Shown: in pieces, positions 47,321-64,000 of the stretch
Layout: every line of letters begins with the position of its first letter
How positions within the stretch are numbered: position 1 is the first letter of the stretch
Position numbers and translations under genes: made by a program
Notes under the pieces: generated by a model
Told to the model about the DNA's origin: nothing
Databases searched by the model: none
Seen by the model: the letters and a program-made list of their open reading frames with translations, nothing else
Source of the DNA: Agelas oroides
Taxonomy: Eukaryota > Porifera > Demospongiae > Agelasida > Agelasidae
Reading direction: 5' to 3'
NCBI GenBank assembly: GCA_949130485.1
Contig: OX422202.1
Span: forward strand, 1,913,872-1,977,871
Length of the DNA stretch: 64,000 nucleotides

Positions 47321-49799
47321 ATGGCTGCAAAACCTTATTTGTCCTTCAAGCAGGTTACTTTCTAAGCTGTATTTTCACAATTACCATTGGTACTGTTATT
47401 GTTTCTTTGATATGCTACTGCATGCCGTAATTCAGTACATAATTTACTGTGCTGTTCTCTCCTCAGTTCATACAACGTCAGCAGGCCCTCTCTCTCTACC
47501 GTGACTTCCTGCGTGCCATCAGAGATATTGAAAGTGAGCCGCAGCGAGCAGAGACCAAAACATGGGTGAGGGGGGAATTTGAGAAGTGGAAGCACACAGC
47601 AGATGAGGTACGTGTTCTCATGTCATCATGTGTGCTGTGAAACTCACCCACCTAGTTTCACGAATCAATGCCACTGACTTATTGAATCAAGATGGAGGTC
47701 TCCATATGTGCATAACAAGCATCTGCAGCATGCTGTACTGAGAGATTTGTACAAGGATTTCTGTGGTGTAGAAATTTAGCTTTACAGAGTCAACTATGAT
47801 TGAAGCAAGAGAGCTTACTCCAGTAATCCACCCTTAGTCTCATTGTAGAGGGCCTACGATAATAGTTCACATATCAACAGGTGCGGCATGGTTTCTCGGC
47901 AATCAATTAAATGTTGCACTTATCATTCTTAGATCACTTTTTTCAAGTAAAAATAATATCTACACATTTACTAGTACTGATAAGGCACTCACATGATCTA
48001 CCTTTCCTATCACATGACCGTCACATGGTCTATCCCTCCCCTCACATGACTGTCACATGGTCTATCCCTCCCCTCACATGACTGTCACATGGTCTATCCC
48101 TCCCCTCACATGACTATCACATGGTCTATCCCTCCCCTCACATGACTATCACATGGTCTATCCCTCCCCTCACATGACTATCACATGGTCTATCCCTCCC
48201 CTCACATGACTATCACATGGTCTATCCCTCCCCTCACATGACTATCACATGGTCTATCCCTCCCCTCACATGACTATCACATGACATGACTATCACATGG
48301 TCTATCCCTCCCCTCACATGACTATCACATGGTCTATCCCTCCCCTCACATGACTATCACATGGTCTATCCCTCCCCTCACATGACTATCACATGACATG
48401 ACTATCACATGGTCTATCCCTCCCCTCACATGACTATCACATGGTCTATCCCTCCCCTCACATGACTGTCACATGGTCTATCCCTCCCCTCACATGACTG
48501 TCACATGGTCTATCCCTCCCCTCACATGACTATCACATGGTCTATCCCTCCCCTCACATGACTGTCACATGGTCTATCCCTCCCCTCACATGACTGTCAC
48601 ATGGTCTATCCCTCCCCTCACATGACTATCACATGGTCTATCCCTCCCCTCACATGACTATCACATGGTCTATCCCTCCCCTCACATGACTATCACATGA
48701 CATGACTATCACATGGTCTATCCCTCCCCTCACATGACTGTCACATGGTCTATCCCTCCCCTCACATGACTATCACATGGTCTATCCCTCCCCTCACATG
48801 ACTATCACATGACATGACTATCACATGGTCTATCCCTCCCCTCACATGACTATCACATGACATGACTATCACATGGTCTATCCCTCCCCTCACATGACTA
48901 TCACATGGTCTATCCCTCCCCTCACATGACTGTCACATGGTCTATCCCTCCCCTCACATGACTGTCACATGGTCTATCCCTCCCCTCACATGACTGTCAC
49001 ATGGTCTATCCCTCCCCTCACATGACTGTCACATGGTCTATCCCTCCCCTCACATGACTGTCACATGGTCTATCCCTCCCCTCACATGACTGTCACATGG
49101 TCTATCCCTCCCCTCACATGACTGTCACATGGTCTATCCCTCCCCTCACATGACTATCACATGACATGACTATCACATGGTCTATCCCTCCCCTCACATG
49201 ACTGTCACATGGTCTATCCCTCCCCTCACATGACTATCACATGATCTATCCCTCCCCTCACATGACTATCACATGGTCTATCCCTCCCCTCACATGACTA
49301 TCACATGACATGACTATCACATGGTCTATCCCTCCCCTCACATGACTGTCACATGGTCTATCCCTCCCCTCACATGACTGTCACATGGTCTATCCCTCCC
49401 CTCACATGACTGTCACATGGTCTATCCCTCCCCTCACATGACTGTCACATGGTCTATCCCTCCCCTCACATGACTGTCACATGGTCTATCCCTCCCCTCA
49501 CATGACTGTCACATGGTCTATCCCTCCCCTCACATGACTGTCACATCTATGAAGGAAACTGGTTACCACATTTACTAGAACTGATGAGACACTCTTGACT
49601 TGTAAATTCCAAGGGGGGCAAATGCCACCCTTTAACTCCCCTAAATGAAGCCCTGCTGTATAGCATATAGGCCAGGAGATGTATTATACACCTGCTTGTT
49701 GTTACTTACGATGTGACTCAGGATGTGGTGCGAATGTTGCTGAGCCAAGGAAGAATGGCCCTCAGGGAGGTGAAAACCAGCATTGAGATAGCCAAGTGA
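47321..49799 (+). CDS. LYRM2: LYR motif-containing protein 2
   Basis: Three exons, 47321-47353, 47467-47607 and 49722-49799, give 83 aa, against 88 aa in humans. The product starts MAAKPYLSFKQ and continues FIQRQQALSLYRDFLRAIRD, with the LYR tripeptide followed at the usual distance by F. It then has VRGEFEKWKHTADED and a final helix (VVRMLLSQGRMALREVKTSI), as in LYRM2. LYR proteins bind mitochondrial acyl carrier protein, and LYRM2 is linked to respiratory complex I. The first residues are uncharged or basic, fitting mitochondrial import. Intron 2 (2.1 kb) is mostly a 32-bp minisatellite. It shares the short divergent promoter with PACRG. Confidence 0.94.
48011..49548. repeat. 32-bp minisatellite, about 48 units, in LYRM2 intron 2
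   Basis: The unit contains CACATGGTCTATCCCTCCCC and TCACATGACTRTCA. There are two subtypes (ACTGTCA and ACTATCA) and a recurring 12-bp extension (ATGACATGACTA) in some ACTATCA units. These are arranged in blocks, so units spread by segmental duplication. Every unit has two CACATG E-box cores. Confidence 0.95.
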
Positions 49800-50085
49800 A
49801 GATGTAAGCATTGACACATAATGTTTGTTGAGTAAAGATTGCAAACTGACAGTCTAACTCTCCCAGGAGACACTGAGGTTCTACTAGTGGTATGTGTGGA
49901 CAACTCAGTTGTGTATTGTCTATGCCCTGAAGTAGCACATGGACCCTAATTGAAAAGCTCATTATATTTGCCAATTTTTGTTGCAGTATTGGTTTTGTGT
50001 TGACATATTGTTCAATATGTACGTAGGATACTATCCTCATTCACACACAGCCTGGGAATGAGGCTAAGTGAACTTCGTGGAAGGA

Positions 50086-50087
<2 letters not shown>

Positions 50088-50176
<89 letters not shown>

Positions 50177-50215
50177 ATGTGTGTGTGTGTGTGTGCATGT
50201 GTGCATGTGTGCAAA
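50088..50215. repeat. (GT)n microsatellite
   Basis: GT repeat with GCATGT interruptions at the right end. It is intergenic and not at a splice site. Confidence 0.95.
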
Positions 50216-50218
50216 TTA

Positions 50219-50333
50219 CAGTGTTTTACTGGATGTAGAGTTCAATCAGTTCAACCAGTAGGTCTTCTCTGGTATTGTGAATCTGGTTACTTTCAGTGCC
50301 ACATATCCTGACTTCGATGTTGTCGATCCACCC
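50219..50333 (-). pseudogene. 3' fragment of the fibrinogen-like secreted protein family
   Basis: About 110 bp matching the last 35 codons and stop region of the gene at 50,545 (shared TTTTACTGGATGTAGAGTTC and TCAACCAGTAGGTCTTC), without any upstream coding part. It shows a third copy once existed here. Confidence 0.8.
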
Positions 50334-50544
50334 CAATTAATTCTCAGATTTGAGCTCTAGTAGTCGGATGCTGAAGTGGACAAATTTTCTTTCAAATGAA
50401 TATCCAATAACAGATATGTCGTTACATGAGAGGGGTTACACACAATGCTATATACTATACTAGTGTTACAATACTAATTCTTGTTTGTTGGTTGTTGTTG
50501 TTGTTTTGTTTTTTTTAAGATCACATGTCCCAACTACTGGTGTT

Positions 50545-51882
50545 TTACTGGATATAGAGTTCAATCAGTTCAACCAGTAGGTCTTCATTAGAAATGCCAA
50601 TATGGCCCCCTTCAGCACCACATAGCCTGACTTCGATACTGTCGGTCATGGCTTGTGGCAGCTGTTTGCAGAACCACGGAGGGTTATTGAACTGACAGCA
50701 GGTGCTGGTGGATGGACACCCCTGTCCATCCCAGAGGGGGTCACCACTATAATCTGAGCCATGGTTAAAGCTGGGTCCAGGGTTCCCACTGTCACAGAAG
50801 TAATCATTGCCCACCCAGGAAGGAGTGGTGTATGGCCAGTTGTGTCTGGTGTCAGTGCAAGCACAGATATCGTAATCACGGATTCCACTTGAAAACACCT
50901 TTATAATTGCACTTGCAAATGTCCAAATGTGGTGTCTTGGAGATTGTCCATGGGTGATTGATACCCCGTCAACATAGGCAGTGTCAATGGTGTTGGGAGG
51001 TGCCTGTCGATTAATGTATGGTCCGAAGGCATCAGTGCTTCCATACTGGTATGCAATCACTCGGCCACATACACGAGTGTAGTTAATGCCGTGAGTGTTG
51101 AAGTATTCTGATTCACACCTTGAGCTTGTCCTTCTACATGTCCTCTTTGGAGATGAGACTTCCCTCCATGCTTGAGGGCACTGTTGGTTGGGATCAGTCA
51201 TGTTGAGGTAGGCAATACGTGTCCACCCTCCAGTGTCATTGCAGCCACACACCCTATCCATGTCACAGTAGACCTGCACGGCAGTTCCATCAGAATTCCA
51301 GACTTTGTAGTAACCAGAGGAGCATGTTGGATCATTTTCTGCAATCTCCTTGCAAGAGGTTGCCAGAACTTGCTTACTAAGCTGAAGGTATTCTTGCTGC
51401 AGTTTATCTTGTGTCGTATTAATCTTCCTTAGAAGTTCTTCTCTTGTTGTATCCAGTGCCTGATGAAGCTCTTCCTGAGTGGCATTGAGCTCTCTCATTA
51501 CCTGCGAGTAGATCTGTTGATAGAGCCTGTCTTTTAGCTGCTGTACCTTCTGATTAACTTCATGCGTCACGTTGAAGCTTGTCAGCAGCTTGGCATAGAT
51601 GTGTGTGTACATGTCATCTTGCATTGCATTCCACTGGTCTCCAGAAAAACAGTACTGTCCGTTCTTAGCAGGGTTTTGAACCCAGCAGTATCCAGAAAGA
51701 TCCACTGGTGGTGGTGGTGAAGAAACTGATTCGTTGATTGAGCTTTGAAATGCATTGTTGATGCAATACTGGATTTCTTGTCGAATTTCTGCCATAGCAT
51801 CTCGTGAGAAACAGTCTTGCTGTGCACCAGAGAAGGTAGCACAGGACAAGATCAGCAGCACAAGAACATTGTAAGCAGCCAT
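50545..51882 (-). CDS. Secreted coiled-coil/fibrinogen-like, Cys-rich protein
   Basis: Intronless, 445 aa. A signal peptide covers about residues 1-20 (MAAYNVLVLLILSCATFSGA). A Pro-rich bend follows (SPPPPVDLSGYC). A helical coiled coil runs from about 95 to 180 with repeated QEELHQALDTTREELLRKI-type heptads and several N-glycosylation sites. From about 185 there is a fibrinogen-C-like opening (SCKEIAENDP, YYKVW, VQVYCDMDRVCGC, GGWTRIAYLNMTD). The last 220 residues are Cys-rich with VCGRVIAYQYGSTDAF, YVDGVSITHG, WVGNDYFCDSG, CCQFNNPPWFC and the end ELIELYIQ. The architecture suggests an oligomeric secreted recognition or matrix protein, in the manner of ficolins. That role is inference. I cannot name a defined family for the tail. 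A broken tandem duplicate follows at 53.05-55.0 kb. Confidence 0.85.
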   Translation of the reverse strand: MAAYNVLVLLILSCATFSGAQQDCFSRDAMAEIRQEIQYCINNAFQSSINESVSSPPPPVDLSGYCWVQNPAKNGQYCFSGDQWNAMQDDMYTHIYAKLLTSFNVTHEVNQKVQQLKDRLYQQIYSQVMRELNATQEELHQALDTTREELLRKINTTQDKLQQEYLQLSKQVLATSCKEIAENDPTCSSGYYKVWNSDGTAVQVYCDMDRVCGCNDTGGWTRIAYLNMTDPNQQCPQAWREVSSPKRTCRRTSSRCESEYFNTHGINYTRVCGRVIAYQYGSTDAFGPYINRQAPPNTIDTAYVDGVSITHGQSPRHHIWTFASAIIKVFSSGIRDYDICACTDTRHNWPYTTPSWVGNDYFCDSGNPGPSFNHGSDYSGDPLWDGQGCPSTSTCCQFNNPPWFCKQLPQAMTDSIEVRLCGAEGGHIGISNEDLLVELIELYIQ

Positions 51883-53049
51883 CTCTCAAGCAACCTAGCT
51901 TTGGGTACTGAAAATCAAAACTCACACTACCATAAACTAACTTGAAAGTGTATAGCTACAAGTTTGCTGTCTGTACATGAGAGGTACCATGCAGCTGACC
52001 TTTCCTCATCACTGTACAAACTCAACTCTATATAAGCTCAACTGCCATTGTGTCAATGTAGTATTCAGTCATCACGTCATGACCATGCATTGTTGCATGT
52101 ACTGACGTGTCACATGATTGTAGTAGCATAGTTATAGCCTTCAGGCTTTCTAGTCTCGACTGCTCAGCTATCTCCAGTTTCTGATTCAGCGCACAGTTAT
52201 GACAAGAATGTATCAACAGGGATGGGAGAGCTATCCTAGCTAGCTCATTCCTAGGGTCCTTCCCAGGTTTTGGGTCATATACTACTTGACTGCTAGCCTC
52301 GATCCCATGCAGGCTCCTCCCTAGCCTTTGTCACATAATGTACTATGCAACAAGGTCGTGAGGAGGAGGCTAGAAATGTGACTAATCTTGGCTCTTCATT
52401 CTTCCACATCCAGAAAGTACTGATATGATAAAGGATGTTTTAAAAGAGTTAATGACTGAGTGATTGTCCAGGGCTATGACAAATGCACCATTAGCCAAAC
52501 CAACAAGATTTTAGTCACATGACCATCATTACATTATATGACCATTTCAGCTGGTACAACAACAAATCCAAATGAGTAGCCCAGTAGACAGTTAAGACTC
52601 TATAAGCAACAAGGGTCTGACATACAGCAGAGGCTTGCTGGACAGACAGATTCAAACAGTTAATAAAGGTTGCCATACAAACTCATGGTCTCATGGATAT
52701 GAGCATGTGAATTATGAGGTGTTTATTAGAATACACATCAAACTAACGTCAACATCCTGTTTTCTAGTAAAACTCCTTCGGCAGGGGTATTTTGCTATTT
52801 CTTTGTGAATTGTGGATTATGCATATCACAGTGACCCCATGTTTAGATCAAACACGTCACAACATCAGTGTATTTAGGGCCTGGGAGAGAAAGGCTGAAA
52901 TAGTAGGCATGCATGTGCAAGCACTCATATAGCTTTCATTCATTTATTACATGGGGTGTAATTTGGATTGTTTATATCACCTACATACTAGTTATTGTTG
53001 TCGTTTTTTTTTTTTTAATATTACACGTCCCAACTACAAAAAGTTTTAC
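51883..53049. other. Intergenic, nothing clear
   Basis: 5' flank of the intact secreted-protein gene and 3' flank of its broken copy. A diverged family-B piece lies near 52,255-52,380. No gene was seen. Confidence 0.5.
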
Positions 53050-55010
53050 TGGATGTAGAGTTCAATCAGTTCAACCAATAAGTCTTCATCAGAAATGCCA
53101 ATATAGCCCACATGCATCATCAGCACCACATATCCTGACTTCAATATTGTCGGTCATGCCTTGTGGCAGCTGTTTACAGAACCACGGAGGGTTATTGAAT
53201 TGACAACAGGTGCTGGTAGATGGACATCCCTGCCCGTCCCAGAAGGAATCATTGCTATAAGTTGTGTATCTGTTGTAGCTGGGCCCAGGGTTCCCACTGT
53301 CACAGAAGTAATCATTGCCCACCCAGGAAGGAGTGGTGTATGGCCAGTTGTGTCTGGTGTCAGTGCAAGCACAGATATCTTAATCACGGATTCCACTTGA
53401 AAACACCTTTATAATTGCACTTGCAAATGTCCAAATGTGGTGTCTTGGAGATTGTCCATGGGTGATTGATACCCCGTCAACATAGGCAGTGTCTATGGTG
53501 TTGGGAGGTGCCTGTCGATTAATGTATGGTCCGAAGGCATCAGTGGTATGCAATCACTCGGCCACATACACGAGTGTAGTTAATGCCGTAAGTGTTGAAG
53601 TATTCTGATTCACACCTTGAGCTTGTCCTTCTACATGTCCTCTTTGGAGATGAGACTTCCCTCCATGCTTGAGGGCACTGTTGGTTGGGATCAGTCATGT
53701 TGAGGTAGGCAATACGTGTCCACCCTCCAGTGCCATTGCAGCCACACACCCTATCCATGCATGTCACAGTAGACCTGCACGGCAGTTCCATCAGAATTCC
53801 AGACTTTGTATTAACAGTGGCGGATCTAGAAATTTAGAAAGGGGGGTTGAGTCACCGGCGCGCGAAGCGCGCCGGAAATTTTTGGGGTTGCCACGCCCAC
53901 TTTCGGTCACGTAAACGCATTCTTACAATAAAAATAAAATATAGCTGGAAGGCCGAACCGAGGGGTCCGTCACAAAAGACTGTCCGACGATGTTGTTTTA
54001 GTTAACTATAACTTTAACTAAATACATTTCAGTATGGCCTTTTTAAAATTTAGTTAACCAAAACTACAAACCTGTCGGCAGAAATCCAAACTGAAATCCA
54101 GAAATCCACTGTGAAATCCACAAATCCACTCTGAAATCCGAAATCCACGTCAAATCCAGTGGATTTCGAAATCTCGTACGCCGAGGCGCGCCGTGGCGGA
54201 TCCCTCGGGCCGAACTGAATATCTCGAAGCAACTCTAGGCCTAGTCAAACGTCTGGAGATCAGTAAGGAACTGATATGTGAGTGTGTAGCTATGCCTGGA
54301 TGTTGTTGCTGCATGCCACTGCTGCATAATCATTTGATGGACTCGTGCAGTTATGTACGCAAAATACATTACTAGCCGCCAAAGGGGGGTGCATTTGCAC
54401 CCCCCTTACCCCCCCTAAATCCGCCACTGAGTAACCAGAGGAGCATGTTGGATCATTTTCTGCAATCTCCTTGCAAGAGGTTGCCAGAACTTGCTTACTA
54501 AGCTGAAGGTATTCTTGCTGCAGTTTATCTTGTGTCGTATTAATCTTCCTTAGAAGTTCTTCTCTTGTTGTATCCAGTGCCTGATGAAGCTCTTCCTGAG
54601 TGGCATTGAGCTCTCTCATTACCTGCGAGTAGATCTGTTGATAGAGCCTGTCCTTTAGCTGCTGTACCTTCTGATTAACTTCATGTGTTACGTTGAAGCT
54701 TTTCAGCAGCTTGGCGTAGATGTGTGTGTACATGTCATCTTGCATTATGTTCCACTGGTCTCCAGAAAAACAATACTGTCCGTTCTTAGCAGGTTTTGAA
54801 CCCAGCAGTATCCAGAAAAATCCACTGGTGGTGGTGGTGAAGAAACCGATTCGTTGATTGAGCTTTGAAATGCATTGCTGATGCAAGACTGGATTTCTTG
54901 TCAAATGTCTTCCATATAGCATCTCGTGAGAAACAGTCTTGCTGTGCACCAGAGAAGGTAGCACAGGACAAGATCAGCAGCACAAGAACAGTGTAAGCAG
55001 CCATCTCTGT
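53050..55010 (-). pseudogene. Broken duplicate of the fibrinogen-like secreted protein
   Basis: Collinear with the gene at 50,545-51,882 and highly similar at base level, but disabled. There is a frame change with an in-frame TGA about 30 codons in. One base is lost near 54,790 (AGCAGGTTTTG for AGCAGGGTTTTG). A 615-bp element splits it at 53,815-54,429. There is a 4-bp insertion near 53,760 (CATGCATG), an 11-bp deletion near 53,545 and a TAA near 53,381 (GATTAAGAT for GATTACGAT). The signal peptide and coiled-coil region remain open in pieces. It is probably a recent tandem duplicate. A shortened secreted product from the 3' end of the element is possible but unsupported. Confidence 0.9.
53815..54429. 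mobile_element. Non-autonomous DNA transposon in the pseudogene
   Basis: Terminal inverted repeats begin CAGTGGCGGATCTAGAAATT and end AATCCGCCACTG. The flanks are ATTAA and AGTAA. The intact gene has AGTAA once at this point, so the target duplication is 5 bp with one later change. The interior has several near-repeats of GAAATCCACTGTGAAATCC and a CGGCGCGCGAAGCGCGCCG palindrome. No transposase frame. Confidence 0.88.
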
Positions 55011-55967
55011 CAAGTTTCAGTTCAAGTGAACTCTAAGATGCTGATTTGGTGCTTAGTCTGATGATCATTGGCAACTCAGATGTGTACAGTGGAGGCATCA
55101 GGTGATCTTTTCTTGTCCCTGTACAAATTCACCTCTACCATGCTTCCATGTGCCTAATTTTTGACCAAATAGGGTACTGTGGACATCAGGATATGCATTG
55201 GGTTGTGAACAATCAACAAACTATATCTCCTGTGTTAAGCACTGGCCTAGATGCTAATCTACAGATTTACCTTTAGAAGATTTGAGAAAGAGAGGTTTGA
55301 GTGGTAGTCCCCTCCTGAGTACATGTCATGTGATTGTTTGGCAGGTGGTTCCTACCTCCAGTATGTTTGATTGGAATACACTGTGCAGCAGTGAAGCCTG
55401 TACAGGCCAAGCCTGTGTTCCTGTCATAGTTCTGCCATAGTATCTTTGGAGTCAGATCCAGTAGAGTGATGCTCAGGAGATGGATTTTTTTGCTACAGTC
55501 CAGCCCAGTTAGTTCCCATCAATATGAGATTAGTGTACAAGCAAACACACAATATTTAGCTGGTTGCTAATTTGTACCATAATAGACAATTTTACGTCAT
55601 TACATTATGACAGTACACCATGTAAGGTTTTTTAGCACTAAATCTTGTCCCCAGGCTGGGCATGAGTCTAGTTTAGCAAGACAGCATGTTCCAGGTCAGC
55701 AACCTCAGTCATGGTCAAGAAAAAGTATTCTTAAGCTGGACTATAATTCACATTTCAATAGTTGTTCCCACTGTATGGCTTCTTACAGGCTTGTAATACA
55801 CAAAATGATGTCATACAGGATGTGTGCCATTATTGTACAGGAGCAGACAGTACTACAGAAGGACTAATGATGTGTACAAAAGTGATGATTTCCACAAACA
55901 TTCACACAATACACAATCTAATAGTAAAGATGTTCAGGGTGCATGGTTCATGGTTCTGTCCAATTCA
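55011..55967. other. Intergenic, nothing recognised
   Basis: Unique-looking sequence between the pseudogene start and the stop of the TRIM-like gene. Confidence 0.5.
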
Positions 55968-63876
<7,909 letters not shown>

Positions 63877-63879
63877 CTA

Positions 63880-64000
63880 GGGAGAGAACAGAAGGGTGTA
63901 GAGGGAGGAGAAGGATAAGGTGTTGGCGTTGATGGAGACGGGGAGAAAGGAGGAGGAGGAGGAGGGGGGAAAGGAGGAGGAGGAGGAGGGGGGAAAGGAG
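63880..64000. repeat. GGAGGA-rich tract at the window edge
   Basis: Purine-rich sequence with a 24-bp duplication (GGGGGGAAAGGAGGAGGAGG) just upstream of the first visible TRIM-like exon. In gene sense it is a long pyrimidine tract before that acceptor. Confidence 0.7.

Noticed and set aside
50646-51925. Overlapping minus-strand frames within the secreted-protein gene
   Set aside because: Out-of-frame readings of the 445-aa gene, including one spanning its start.

Overview
This window is nuclear DNA of an early-branching animal, most likely a sponge. It carries spliced metazoan signalling and ciliary genes with GT-AG introns and an intron-containing eukaryotic tRNA-Tyr. Intron lengths run from about 50 bp to 15 kb, and the window is very rich in micro- and minisatellites and short inverted-repeat transposons. 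The species cannot be named from the sequence. 'Sponge' is inferred from the gene style and the secreted fibrinogen-like/Cys-rich family.

Layout. Positions 1-29,420 (minus strand) hold the 5' two-thirds of a RAPGEF2/6 (PDZ-GEF) gene: two cyclic-nucleotide-binding-type domains, an acidic linker and the RasGEF N-domain. The PDZ, RA and catalytic parts lie beyond the left edge. Its 15-kb first intron holds a dead Crypton-like tyrosine recombinase, several MITE families, a pair of inverted tandem arrays and minisatellites. Another intron carries an 82-bp satellite of about 29 units. Positions 30.4-31.3 kb (minus) hold intronless RNF41/NRDP1. Positions 32.0-34.9 kb (plus) hold RSPH3, head-to-head with RNF41. 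Positions 35.4-37.1 kb (minus) hold an unrecognised protein of about 500-570 aa, head-to-head with a 10-exon homeodomain-like plus HMG-box protein (37.1-43.6 kb, plus). PACRG (44.7-47.2 kb, minus, with tRNA-Tyr in an intron) is head-to-head with LYRM2 (47.3-49.8 kb, plus). Positions 50.5-55.0 kb (minus) hold an intact secreted coiled-coil/fibrinogen-like protein gene, a broken duplicate split by a transposon, and a short third fragment. Positions 56.0-63.9 kb (minus) hold the 3' part of a TRIM9/67-like FN3-SPRY gene.

Themes. Two genes, RSPH3 and PACRG, encode axoneme proteins. Each has an RFX X-box-like motif about 45-65 bp upstream of its start, and the PACRG one is a perfect palindrome. The other theme is an association between simple repeats and splice junctions: (GT)n begins at donors, (CA)n ends at acceptors, long pyrimidine tracts precede acceptors, and a 43-bp minisatellite repeats a functional splice donor about seven times. 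I found no bacterial-type defence system, CRISPR array or operon. All exon coordinates come from manual translation and splice-site reading.
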